NCBI GenBank assembly: GCA_913009205.1
Contig: CAJVYC010000012.1
Location: 1-64,000, forward strand
Direction: 5' to 3'
Source: an uncultured Fluviicola sp.
GTDB lineage: Bacteria; Bacteroidota; Bacteroidia; Flavobacteriales_D; Crocinitomicaceae
DNA: 64,000 bases
The position numbers and the translations under genes are program-made. The notes beneath the pieces were generated by a model. That model was not told the DNA's origin. It worked only from the letters and a program-made list of their open reading frames with translations, and ran no database searches. Positions 16,697-27,963 of the stretch are shown here, one piece after another (the stretch's first letter is position 1; each line of letters starts with the position of its first letter).

Positions 16697-17767
16697 ATGA
16701 TAAAAGACTCCAGAGAGATAAAAATCAAGAAAAGCCTGCGTTCTAGAATTACTGATGTCGATTGGGATAACTTGCCATTTGGTAAAGTTTTTTCAGACCA
16801 CATGCTTGTCATGGATTACAAAGATGGTCAATGGGAAGATGCTGAGATTATGCCATTTGAAGATCTTCAAATGCATCCTGCAACATCTGCCATTCACTAT
16901 GGTCAATCTATTTTTGAAGGTATGAAGGCGAATAAGGATGAGGACGGAAATGTTTTGATTTTTAGACCGCATTTGAATGCAAAACGATTTACTGAATCGT
17001 GTGAGCGAATGTGTATGCCTGCGATAGCTGAAGAGGTATTTGTTGACTTGATTAAAAAAGTAGTTGATTTGGACCGCGATTGGATTCCAAACAAACCAGG
17101 GTACTCGCTTTATATTCGTCCATTTATGTTTGCTACTGATGACTTTATTGGCATCAAACCTTCTGACACGTATAAATTTATAATTTTTACATGTCCAGTT
17201 GGAGCTTACTATACGGCGCCAGTTAATGTGAAAATTGAAGAATACTATACACGTGCAGCTCAAGGTGGAGTTGGGAGAGCAAAGACTGCTGGTAATTATG
17301 CAGCGTCATTGTATCCAGCAAAATTGGCACAAGAACAAGGTTTTCACCAATTGATTTGGACGGATGCTGCTGAGCACAAATACATTGAAGAGTCGGGAAC
17401 AATGAATATTGTTTTTGAAATTGATGGTAAAATGGTCACCCCTTCAGAAGATATGGATACAATTCTAAGAGGTGTTACAAAGCGATCTGTTGTAGAAATT
17501 GCAAAACATTGGGGAATTACAGTAGAAGAGCGAAAAGTTACTGTCGAAGAAGTCGTTAATGCATTGCGCGAAGGAAGAGTGACAGATGCATTCGGAGCAG
17601 GAACTGCTGCGACGATTGCTCAGATTGCCAAAATCGGTTTCCGTGATGAATTATTCGAATTACCAAGCATAGAATCAAGAACAACATCAAATAAAATTAA
17701 AACATATCTAACGGATTTGAAGTCTGGAAAGATTGAAGATGAATTGAACTGGTTGGTTGAATTTTAA
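16697..17767 (+). CDS. ilvE: branched-chain amino acid aminotransferase
   Basis: A fold-type IV PLP aminotransferase of 356 residues that interconverts leucine, isoleucine and valine with their 2-oxo acids. The PLP lysine is K196 in RAKTAGNYAAS, and S-G-T-M-N-I-V-F near residue 231 and G-T-A-A-T-I near residue 302 hold the phosphate-binding ends. Length and the long N-terminal region fit the class II (eukaryote-like, BCAT) group common in Bacteroidota. It is a single-gene transcript with a full promoter and a strong terminator. A leucine dehydrogenase elsewhere in the window (53040) may act on the same amino acids. Confidence 0.93.
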   Translation: MIKDSREIKIKKSLRSRITDVDWDNLPFGKVFSDHMLVMDYKDGQWEDAEIMPFEDLQMHPATSAIHYGQSIFEGMKANKDEDGNVLIFRPHLNAKRFTESCERMCMPAIAEEVFVDLIKKVVDLDRDWIPNKPGYSLYIRPFMFATDDFIGIKPSDTYKFIIFTCPVGAYYTAPVNVKIEEYYTRAAQGGVGRAKTAGNYAASLYPAKLAQEQGFHQLIWTDAAEHKYIEESGTMNIVFEIDGKMVTPSEDMDTILRGVTKRSVVEIAKHWGITVEERKVTVEEVVNALREGRVTDAFGAGTAATIAQIAKIGFRDELFELPSIESRTTSNKIKTYLTDLKSGKIEDELNWLVEF

Positions 17768-17785
17768 ACTTGTATGAATTTATTA

Positions 17786-17818
17786 AAAGCTTCTCAAGGA
17801 AACTGAGGAGCTTTTTTT
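17786..17818 (+). terminator. intrinsic terminator after ilvE
   Basis: An 11-base-pair stem (AAAGCTTCTCA/TGAGGAGCTTT, one T-G wobble) with a seven-base loop leads into a run of seven T. Confidence 0.9.
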
Positions 17819-17841
17819 GTGACTAGTTTAAATTGATTAAG

Positions 17842-17849
17842 TATATTTG
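17842..17849 (+). promoter_or_regulatory. -7 promoter element TATATTTG of the response regulator
   Basis: A perfect TAnnTTTG 24 bases before the GTG start. A TTTG at 17816-17819, inside the ilvE terminator tail, is 22 bases upstream and could be the -33 element, slightly far. Confidence 0.55.
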
Positions 17850-17873
17850 TCTTATCTATAATTATTCTAAATA

Positions 17874-18554
17874 GTGAACTTAGTATTAGCAGATAGCAAT
17901 GAGTTAATTAGACTCGGAATTCGTGTTTTAGTAAACACTGAATTGGAGGCTACTATTGTTGGTGAAGCTAACAGCAATGAAGTATTAGTCGAGTTACTTA
18001 GATCATTTGATGTAGATGTTGTTGTGGTTGATTTCACGGCAAAAGGTTTTAATATAGACGTTCTTTCTGAAATAAAACGACGGTTTCCTAATGTTCGAAT
18101 GCTTGCAATAACGCCTGAACAGTCCGCAACAGTTTTAGTTGATGCATTGCGTTCTGGTATTACCAGTTATGTAAAGAAGGATTGTTCCTTTCCAGAAATT
18201 TTAGAAGCTGTCAGAGAAACGAATAATGGAAATAAATTCTTTTGCGGAACGATTTTAGAAACAATACAAGAAGCGAATTTGAATGTGGATGATATCGACA
18301 TTGATGCGTTTTCATGCGAGGCAGTGATTATTTCTAATCGAGAAAGTGAAATTATCACACATATTGCTGAAGGTTTTACTAATGCTCAAATTGCCGAAAA
18401 GTTATTTCTAAGCGCACATACAATCAACACGCACAGAAAGAATATTATGTCGAAACTAGGAGTTAAGAACACCGCTGGGATTGTAATGTATGCCGTTAAA
18501 ACCAATCTAATTTCCCCAAACAAGTTCTTGTTTACCGCTGATAACGAAGGGTAA
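17874..18554 (+). CDS. orphan LuxR/NarL-type response regulator
   Basis: A 226-residue two-domain regulator. The receiver domain (1-120) has the phospho-acceptor D53, a Thr in L-A-I-T and the conserved lysine in S-Y-V-K-K; of the usual acidic pair at the N-terminus only D7 is kept, the second position being Ser8. The C-terminal domain (about 150-215) is a LuxR-type helix-turn-helix (N-R-E-S-E-I-I-T-H-I-A-E-G, then T-I-N-T-H-R-K-N-I). The start codon is GTG. No histidine kinase is nearby, so it is an orphan here. A small membrane protein follows 65 bases later. Confidence 0.87.
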   Translation: MNLVLADSNELIRLGIRVLVNTELEATIVGEANSNEVLVELLRSFDVDVVVVDFTAKGFNIDVLSEIKRRFPNVRMLAITPEQSATVLVDALRSGITSYVKKDCSFPEILEAVRETNNGNKFFCGTILETIQEANLNVDDIDIDAFSCEAVIISNRESEIITHIAEGFTNAQIAEKLFLSAHTINTHRKNIMSKLGVKNTAGIVMYAVKTNLISPNKFLFTADNEG

Positions 18555-18619
18555 AATTGAATTCTCGTTTTCTTGTTCGAGTCCAAGCTTGAAGCTCATC
18601 AATTTTTTTCGCCCATTTA

Positions 18620-18994
18620 TTGAACATATTTTTTCTGCGCTGTACAGTACTTCAAGTCGCGGTAATAGGACTAATGATTTTTCTTACTTATCCATTTTTC
18701 AATTCGGATGTAGCAGGTGAGGTTCCTCAATTTGCTAAAGTTCAATCCCCACAACCATCGACTCCAAAGGTTAAGAATAATTTTGTTCCAGAGCCTGTTC
18801 AACCTAAAGAGGTAAAAGAGATTGTGCAATCGGAACCAATTTTGGTTGCTGCTGTTGACCCAAAGCCAGCCCTTCAGGATGCCTTAAGTATAGGACATTC
18901 AGATGGAATTTGGGATCCTTCAACAGAGATGGCGTTTTCACAGCCTGCTAGTGAGTCTCCAGAAATACTTGATTTGTTAACAGCGACTTTCTAA
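18620..18994 (+). CDS. small proline-rich membrane-anchored protein, unknown
   Basis: I do not recognise this 124-residue product. With the TTG start it has one hydrophobic segment (residues 9-27) followed by a proline-, glutamate- and valine-rich stretch (S-P-Q-P-S-T-P-K, V-P-E-P-V-Q-P-K-E-V) that is probably extended and lies outside the membrane. Starting instead at the ATG at 18674 would remove half of the hydrophobic segment, so TTG is preferred, with low certainty. It follows the response regulator in the same direction and converges on the methyltransferase gene with a six-base gap. Confidence 0.5.
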   Translation: MNIFFLRCTVLQVAVIGLMIFLTYPFFNSDVAGEVPQFAKVQSPQPSTPKVKNNFVPEPVQPKEVKEIVQSEPILVAAVDPKPALQDALSIGHSDGIWDPSTEMAFSQPASESPEILDLLTATF

Positions 18995-19000
18995 GTTCGC

Positions 19001-19765
19001 TTATCGAATAACGAAGTGTTCTTTTTCTTGTTCTTTTCGAGGAACAACAATACCCATTCTAAAGAGGTCAATAGTTACATGGTAGCGCGCGTCTGATTTG
19101 ATCGTTTCCCAAGCTTGAAACATTGATTCGCTCCAACGGATATCGTCCAGAATAAAGATTGTTTCATTGTGCGAATATGCCTCTAATCGTTTTAGATAGT
19201 TGGTTAAAGCAACGCCATCATGGTGTCCATCGATAAATATTAAATCAAAGACTTCATTTGTTAATCCGTCTAAGTAGAAATTGAAAGTTGAATTAACGGA
19301 TTCAATATTGTCCAATTGTGTTTCGGCTATATTCTCGTTGGCAACTGCAAAAGTGTTTGAGCATCCTTCAACCGTTGTGATCTTTGAATTGGAATTCCCG
19401 GAAGCCATGCAGATAGCACCAATGCCCATAGATGTTCCGAATTCCAATACCCTTTTAGGGCTTAAGTGATTGACCAACTGGTACAATAGAATTCCAAATT
19501 TTCCCCGGCTTGAGCTGGTGTTGTAAATGGACCTAATCGTGCGCGTGTCATTTAGTTTCTTAGAACCAGCTCCAAAATCGCTAATTTCTATGGAACGAAT
19601 GTCCTTACTTAATTTCGCATGAAGCTTGCTTAAATTCGATTTTAGCTCGAGTGAAATCCGGATTCGAAAACATTTATCGGTTAAATCATATATAAACGGA
19701 GAGTGAACGCCATGTCGACGCTTCGCTTTCCATTGATATTTTATATATTCGACCCCTAGATTCAT
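19001..19765 (-). CDS. class I SAM-dependent methyltransferase, O-methyltransferase-like
   Basis: A predicted SAM-dependent methyltransferase of 254 residues. The N-terminal R-R-H-G-V-H-S-P-F segment (near residue 15) marks a Bacteroidota family; motif I is V-L-E-F-G-T-S-M-G near residue 103, and D-L-I-F-I-D-G-H-H-D with the following I-L-D-D-I-R-W resembles the metal-binding part of catechol-type O-methyltransferases. The substrate is unknown. I choose the ATG at 19765; the frame extends to 19816 but would then overlap the divergent DUF4301 gene. Only 29 bases separate the two divergent starts. Confidence 0.75.
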   Translation of the reverse strand: MNLGVEYIKYQWKAKRRHGVHSPFIYDLTDKCFRIRISLELKSNLSKLHAKLSKDIRSIEISDFGAGSKKLNDTRTIRSIYNTSSSRGKFGILLYQLVNHLSPKRVLEFGTSMGIGAICMASGNSNSKITTVEGCSNTFAVANENIAETQLDNIESVNSTFNFYLDGLTNEVFDLIFIDGHHDGVALTNYLKRLEAYSHNETIFILDDIRWSESMFQAWETIKSDARYHVTIDLFRMGIVVPRKEQEKEHFVIR

Positions 19766-19779
19766 TTTACAAAGTAATA

Positions 19780-19794
19780 ATCTTCTGCGAAGAT
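19780..19794. promoter_or_regulatory. palindrome in the divergent methyltransferase/DUF4301 gap
   Basis: ATCTTC-TGC-GAAGAT is a perfect inverted repeat with six-base arms and a three-base spacer, ending directly before the DUF4301 ATG at 19795. It may be an operator for the divergent pair or a hairpin in a very short leader. Confidence 0.35.
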
Positions 19795-21177
19795 ATGAGC
19801 ATAGACGAAAAGTCATCCATAATTAATCAAAAAAGAGACATTTTTGAAAGAGAACATTACGTTAGTCTTACGACTGCATGTTCAATTGGTGATGGAATTA
19901 TTAAGATAGAGGGACAAGCGCGGAATGAAGCTCTAGATTTGTTTAGAGAAGTTGCCCCGAGAATTACATTTTTCATCCCGGCTTCCGGTTCTGGATCTCG
20001 AATGTTCAAATTTCTTTTTGATTATACGAAAGATGAAATTGAAACAAACGTGGTAAAAAAATTCTTCGATCATTTAGACACTTTTCCCTTTTTCCAAACG
20101 ATTCCGATTAATGTTAGGCAGAAAATATCCACGCTTCAATCCATTTATTTGGCTGAATATTTATTGAATGAAGAAGGAATGAACTTCACGCTATTGCCGA
20201 AAGGACTAATTCCTTTTCATGAAGTGAAAGGGGAAATCTACAATCCATTTCAAGAGCAAGTGCTTCAATCAAAGTATTTAATGTCAAGGGGAGGAGAGAT
20301 GCATTTTACTGTACAAGAAGGTTTTGAAGAAATGGTTAGAGATTCAATAGAAAGTCTTGGCGAGTATTTGCATGGTGATATTCAATTTTCGTTTTCCAGT
20401 CAAGAAAAAAATACGGATGCTTACTGTTTTAATTCTGACGGGAGCGCCTTTATTGAGAATAATACTCAGTTAAGACGCCCTGCTGGACACGGTGCTTTGA
20501 TTCATAATCTAAATGCAATAGAAGCAGATTTTATTCTTGTTAAAAATATAGACAATGTTCAACATTTTTCTAAGAAGGAAGCTTCAAACGATACATGGGA
20601 ATTGGCTTTAGGGACATTAATAAAATTCAAACAAGACCTTAGAGCAATCGTAGGGAATTACAGCAAAGAAGCAATTGTAGCGCTTAATAGTAAATATGAT
20701 TTTCTTTCAGAAATGGAAATGGATGCTTTTGATGAAGCAAGGTTAAGTGAACTGGCATCAAGACCTTCTAGGGTTTGTGGAATGGTTAAGAATGAAGGTG
20801 CGCCAGGAGGAGGTCCATTTTGGATCAATGATAATGGTGTTGTGACGAAGCAAATTATTGAAGGCGTTCAAATTTCGGAAGAGGAAGATCAACAAGTAAT
20901 ATTGAAATTAAGTAGTCATTTTAACCCTGTTTTTATAGCGCTTTCAAAAACCGATGTAAACGATAAACCCTTGGATCTAATGTCTTTTATTGATCCGTCA
21001 AAAAACCTTGTAGTGAATAGGTCACACAAAGGAAACGAGATAATGTATCGGGAGTTACCAGGGCTTTGGAATGGAGCAATGAGTGATTGGAATACAATCT
21101 TTTTAGAGATTCCTGTTGAAGTTTTCTCTCCCGTTAAAACAGCGAATGATCTTCTTACAGAGGCACATAGGGCTTAA
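19795..21177 (+). CDS. DUF4301 family protein, possibly nucleotidyltransferase-like
   Basis: A 460-residue cytoplasmic protein of the DUF4301 family, known mainly from Bacteroidota and of unknown function. The most conserved stretch is F-F-I-P-A-S-G-S-G-S-R-M-F near residue 61, which resembles the G-x-G-T-R-M loop of sugar-nucleotide transferases; L-P-K-G-L-I-P-F-H near residue 139 and G-H-G-A-L-I-H-N-L near residue 231 resemble other parts of such enzymes. That resemblance is my inference. It is divergent from a methyltransferase and its stop overlaps the stop of the DUF58 gene. Confidence 0.8.
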   Translation: MSIDEKSSIINQKRDIFEREHYVSLTTACSIGDGIIKIEGQARNEALDLFREVAPRITFFIPASGSGSRMFKFLFDYTKDEIETNVVKKFFDHLDTFPFFQTIPINVRQKISTLQSIYLAEYLLNEEGMNFTLLPKGLIPFHEVKGEIYNPFQEQVLQSKYLMSRGGEMHFTVQEGFEEMVRDSIESLGEYLHGDIQFSFSSQEKNTDAYCFNSDGSAFIENNTQLRRPAGHGALIHNLNAIEADFILVKNIDNVQHFSKKEASNDTWELALGTLIKFKQDLRAIVGNYSKEAIVALNSKYDFLSEMEMDAFDEARLSELASRPSRVCGMVKNEGAPGGGPFWINDNGVVTKQIIEGVQISEEEDQQVILKLSSHFNPVFIALSKTDVNDKPLDLMSFIDPSKNLVVNRSHKGNEIMYRELPGLWNGAMSDWNTIFLEIPVEVFSPVKTANDLLTEAHRA

Positions 21178-22094
21178 TGCAGTTTTTGTCGCTTCAATAA
21201 ATATTTCAAAAGTACTTCATTGTATCCTTCATTAATATCTGCTGGCATAAACTCGATTGAATAATCTGCGCATTTTAAGGCTATAGAATCAAAGTATTTG
21301 CCAATTGCGTCAACGTAGGATTCTTTGAACTGATTCGGTTGAAGTTTAATGCTTTCTCCGGTTTCCATATCCACAAAATTGTAAGGACGGTTTTCCAATT
21401 CAAAATCAATCTCGCGCTTCTTGTCAATCGTGTGAAATACAATCACCTCGTGCTTGTTGTGTTTCAAATGTTGAAGCGCTTGGTAGAATTCTTCCGTTTT
21501 CTCAGGATCATCAAGTAAATCAGAGAAGATAACAATGAGACTTCGTTTGTGACTAAGTTCAGCAATATCGTGTAAGGTCTGAATGGTAGAAGTAGAGCTT
21601 TGATCACTTTTGGTATAATCCTTTAAGTTTTTCTCCAATTCATTGAACAGGTACCGATGGTGTCGAACAGATGATTTTGACGGAGTGTGAAGGTTTATTT
21701 TATCTGTAAAAAGAGAAAGTCCGACAGCATCTCTTTGCCGTTTTAATAATTCAATGATCGACGCAGCGGCATATACTGAGAAACTGAGTTTCGTTTGCTC
21801 TGCTCCAACTGGGAAGAGCATAGAACTTGAGCAATCAATAACAATTTGACAACGCAAATTCGTTTCCTCTTCATATTTCTTCGTAAAAAGTTTATCCGTT
21901 TTACCGAATAGCTTCCAATCGATGTGCCTGGTTGACTCTCCTTTGTTATAAAGTTTATGTTCTGCAAACTCGACTGAAAATCCATGATACGGGCTTTTAT
22001 GAAGTCCTGTAATAAAACCTTCAACAACCTGTTTGGCCAACAAATCAATGTTGCCGAAATTTGCAATTTTTTCTCTTTGAATTTTGGACTCCAT
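21174..22094 (-). CDS. DUF58 domain-containing protein
   Basis: A 306-residue DUF58 protein. The DUF58 hallmark is the segment with Y-N-K-G-E-S-T-R-H-I-D-W-K near residue 50, followed by a von Willebrand A-like fold with I-D-C-S-S-S-M (a MIDAS-type D-x-S-x-S) near residue 89. DUF58 proteins usually act with MoxR ATPases and BatA/B proteins, but none is in this window. It lies 23 bases after the EamA transporter on the same strand. Confidence 0.85.
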   Translation of the reverse strand: MESKIQREKIANFGNIDLLAKQVVEGFITGLHKSPYHGFSVEFAEHKLYNKGESTRHIDWKLFGKTDKLFTKKYEEETNLRCQIVIDCSSSMLFPVGAEQTKLSFSVYAAASIIELLKRQRDAVGLSLFTDKINLHTPSKSSVRHHRYLFNELEKNLKDYTKSDQSSTSTIQTLHDIAELSHKRSLIVIFSDLLDDPEKTEEFYQALQHLKHNKHEVIVFHTIDKKREIDFELENRPYNFVDMETGESIKLQPNQFKESYVDAIGKYFDSIALKCADYSIEFMPADINEGYNEVLLKYLLKRQKLH

Positions 22095-22117
22095 GAACTA
22101 AAAATACGAATTAAAGT

Positions 22118-23005
22118 CTACTTAGCTTTTCTTAAAAAGGCATTTATTATCACACCAGATAGAACGAGAACGATTCCAAGTAGAATTGTATTGCTTAAGG
22201 TTTCTGCAAAGATGTAATAACCAACAAGGAAGGCGTAGACTGCCCCAATGTATTGAAATGGGATAATTGAAGATGCAGCGCCTTGATGAAGTGCTTTCGT
22301 CATTGTGATTTGAGCCAATTGAGTAAAAATTCCGATTATTAAAAGATACAACCATTCAATGCCTTGAGGCATTGTGAAGTCAAAAAAGCAAAGAACAACC
22401 ATGAATGGTATGGAAACCATTGGAAAGTAAAATACGATGGTGATTGGAGCATCAGTTATTCTCAACTTCATTATTGCTGCATAGGCAACTCCTGAAAGAA
22501 CAGCAGAGATCAAGCCAAGACCAATCCAGAACATCGATACTTCCTCGTGTGCAGCACTTTGGTCTCCGCTGCTGAAAGAAATCAAAAGAACCCCTGAGAA
22601 GGTTGCTCCAATAAAAAGCCATTGAAGCAAACGAACTTTCTCCTTGAGTAAAACCATTGCGAAAATAATTGTAAAAATAGGAGCGAGGTACTGAACTGTC
22701 ACTGCAATGGCTAACGGAAGATGGTGAACAGTATTGAAAAATACAGTGAGCGCAATCATTCCTGCCAGACTCCTGATGATCAACCATTTTTTGTTGTTCC
22801 CAAATACTGGGATTTTCAACCTTTTAATAATGAACAAGCTAATCGCAAAGGAAACGATCGATCGAGCAAGAACGAGTTCATGCGCTGGGTAGGATTGCAG
22901 TTCACCAAAACCATCCGTATGAATAGGACCGAGAAGCTTCACAAAGAAGTTTACGATCGCAAAACAGATTCCCGAGAGAATCATAAATATCATTCCTTTT
23001 TTCAC
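22118..23005 (-). CDS. EamA/DMT family transporter
   Basis: A 295-residue membrane protein with ten hydrophobic segments in two EamA repeats, the drug/metabolite transporter layout. The substrate cannot be inferred. The open frame starts with GTG at 23005 (M-K-K-G-M); the ATG at 22993 is an alternative preceded by AAAAAAGGA, and would give 291 residues. A -7 element at 23011-23018 puts the transcription start right at the GTG, so either a leaderless GTG message or the ATG with a short leader is possible. Confidence 0.85.
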   Translation of the reverse strand: MKKGMIFMILSGICFAIVNFFVKLLGPIHTDGFGELQSYPAHELVLARSIVSFAISLFIIKRLKIPVFGNNKKWLIIRSLAGMIALTVFFNTVHHLPLAIAVTVQYLAPIFTIIFAMVLLKEKVRLLQWLFIGATFSGVLLISFSSGDQSAAHEEVSMFWIGLGLISAVLSGVAYAAIMKLRITDAPITIVFYFPMVSIPFMVVLCFFDFTMPQGIEWLYLLIIGIFTQLAQITMTKALHQGAASSIIPFQYIGAVYAFLVGYYIFAETLSNTILLGIVLVLSGVIINAFLRKAK

Positions 23006-23010
23006 AAGCG

Positions 23011-23018
23011 CAAAAATA
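23011..23018 (-). promoter_or_regulatory. -7 promoter element TATTTTTG of the EamA gene
   Basis: A perfect TAnnTTTG on the minus strand, five bases before the GTG and 17 before the alternative ATG. Confidence 0.5.
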
Positions 23019-23058
23019 GCGATGTTAATGAATCTTACGCAGAATAAAATTTAATTGG

Positions 23059-23066
23059 TAGATTCG
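23059..23066 (+). promoter_or_regulatory. possible -7 element TAGATTCG of the 23-30 kb operon
   Basis: One mismatch from TAnnTTTG, 17 bases before the GTG at 23084. It would drive the eight-gene run that begins there; no -33 element is apparent. Confidence 0.35.
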
Positions 23067-23083
23067 CGTTAAACAAGAAAAAA

Positions 23084-23734
23084 GTGATAAAACTTCTAGC
23101 AATATCAATGTGCCTGGGTTTGCCTTTGAGTTTAAGCGCTCAAAAGCTTGTCCCTAAGTTCACCTACAATGTTGAGCTTGGGCTTCCTGTTTCCGCCAGT
23201 AATTTGCCTTTCCGAGACATTATGCAGGGATTGGCCTCGGTCAATACTTTTGGTCAATACACTTTTCCTTTTCATTTAAATTTAGGAGTTGGAATCAAAT
23301 ATTCTTATTTCGCAGTAAATCAATTTTCTGTTTCTGAGGCCGTTTTTGGAGGGATTCACTCTGGAGGTGCTTTCCTTAAGATTGGATATGATAAGTTTTA
23401 CAATGATCGATTCGCAATGGATTTTGGAGTTAAAGTAGGGTATATGGAACACTATATGTTGACAGACAAAAACAAAAGCAGTGGCGATTATCCAGTGCAC
23501 GTTGGTGGATCATTAATCGAACCAACAGTTGGTTTTATTCTAACTGCCGACGAGCGGAACTCTTACCGCTTCAACATTGGTTATTCAATTCAGGGCTATA
23601 GTTTCAGTCCGCAGATGTTAGGTCTTGGTTCGAATGAGAATTATGAGATCGAAAAACTTAATAATTTAACGCAGTATTTTTACATTGGATTTGGATATAC
23701 ATTCTACTTCGGTGTTAAAGGAAGAAGCGATTAA
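23084..23734 (+). CDS. putative outer-membrane beta-barrel protein
   Basis: A 216-residue secreted protein of unknown function. The GTG start gives a proper signal peptide (K-L-L-A-I-S-M-C-L-G-L, cleavage near L-S-A-Q); the ATG eight codons later would lose the charged start. The mature part is rich in Tyr, Phe and Gly with alternating strands and ends G-F-G-Y-T-F-Y-F, typical of small outer-membrane barrels. It is first in a tightly packed operon; the prmC ATG follows its stop directly. Confidence 0.7.
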   Translation: MIKLLAISMCLGLPLSLSAQKLVPKFTYNVELGLPVSASNLPFRDIMQGLASVNTFGQYTFPFHLNLGVGIKYSYFAVNQFSVSEAVFGGIHSGGAFLKIGYDKFYNDRFAMDFGVKVGYMEHYMLTDKNKSSGDYPVHVGGSLIEPTVGFILTADERNSYRFNIGYSIQGYSFSPQMLGLGSNENYEIEKLNNLTQYFYIGFGYTFYFGVKGRSD

Positions 23735-27078
<3,344 letters not shown>

Positions 27079-27081
27079 AAA

Positions 27082-27963
27082 ATGAACAATCCATTTAAAG
27101 GCTCAGGAGTAGCCCTCGTAACACCGTTTAATGATGATCTATCAATTGACTTCGATGCTTTGAGAAAATTGGTTAATTATCAAATTGACAACGGAACGGA
27201 CTTTTTAGTGGTTCAAGGGACTACAGGTGAATCGCCAACGCTTTCCAAAGAGGAAAAGCTTGAGGCTCTTAAATGTGTTCAGGATGAAAACAAGGGGCGT
27301 TTGAAAATTGTCTTTGGAATCGGAGGAAACAACACCGTTGAAGTCGGTGCGTTTTTGAAAAGTATTTCAAATGAGGGACTTGATGGAATACTTTCTGTTT
27401 CTCCATATTACAGCAAGCCAACGCAAAAGGGGATTGTAGAGCATTACAAATACCTTGCGTCTTGCACACCGCTTCCTATCATTTTATACAATGTCCCAGG
27501 GAGAACTGCTTCGAATGTATCAGTAGCGACAACTTTAGAGTTGGCCAAAATCGATAATATCGTAGCAATGAAAGAAGCATCAGGTGACTTTTCACAAATC
27601 ATGGAGATTGTTCAGAATAAACCCGAAGGATTCGATGTCCTATCTGGCGATGATGCAATTACAATGCCGATGATGGCAGTTGGAGTAGCGGGTGTTATTT
27701 CAGTCGTAGCCAATGCATACCCAAAACGATTTGCAGAAATGGTTCACGCGGCTGCGATTGATGATATGGATATAGCAAGAGCTGCTCATTACGATTTACT
27801 TCCCGTAACACACATGTTGTTCGAAGAAGGAAATCCAGGTGGAGTAAAGGTTGCACTAGAAAAACAAGGAATAATGAAACCTCTTATGAGAATGCCGTTA
27901 TATCCAATATCTCAAGACTTGAGAACGCGTATCGAAAATGAAACTGAAAGAATAATAGGATAA
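27082..27963 (+). CDS. dapA: 4-hydroxy-tetrahydrodipicolinate synthase
   Basis: A class I aldolase that condenses pyruvate with aspartate semialdehyde, the first committed step of the diaminopimelate/lysine pathway. The 293 residues show G-T-T-G-E-S-P-T-L near residue 45, the catalytic tyrosine in YNVPGRT near residue 133, the Schiff-base lysine in AMKEASGD near residue 162, and the C-terminal helices. dapB (47609) and dapF (61950) lie elsewhere in the window. Its stop shares one base with the next ATG. Confidence 0.96.
   Translation: MNNPFKGSGVALVTPFNDDLSIDFDALRKLVNYQIDNGTDFLVVQGTTGESPTLSKEEKLEALKCVQDENKGRLKIVFGIGGNNTVEVGAFLKSISNEGLDGILSVSPYYSKPTQKGIVEHYKYLASCTPLPIILYNVPGRTASNVSVATTLELAKIDNIVAMKEASGDFSQIMEIVQNKPEGFDVLSGDDAITMPMMAVGVAGVISVVANAYPKRFAEMVHAAAIDDMDIARAAHYDLLPVTHMLFEEGNPGGVKVALEKQGIMKPLMRMPLYPISQDLRTRIENETERIIG

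Noticed and set aside
18982-19001. AGCGACTT...AAGTTCGCT inverted repeat between the small membrane protein and methyltransferase genes
   Set aside because: One mismatch and no T run on either strand; not called a terminator.
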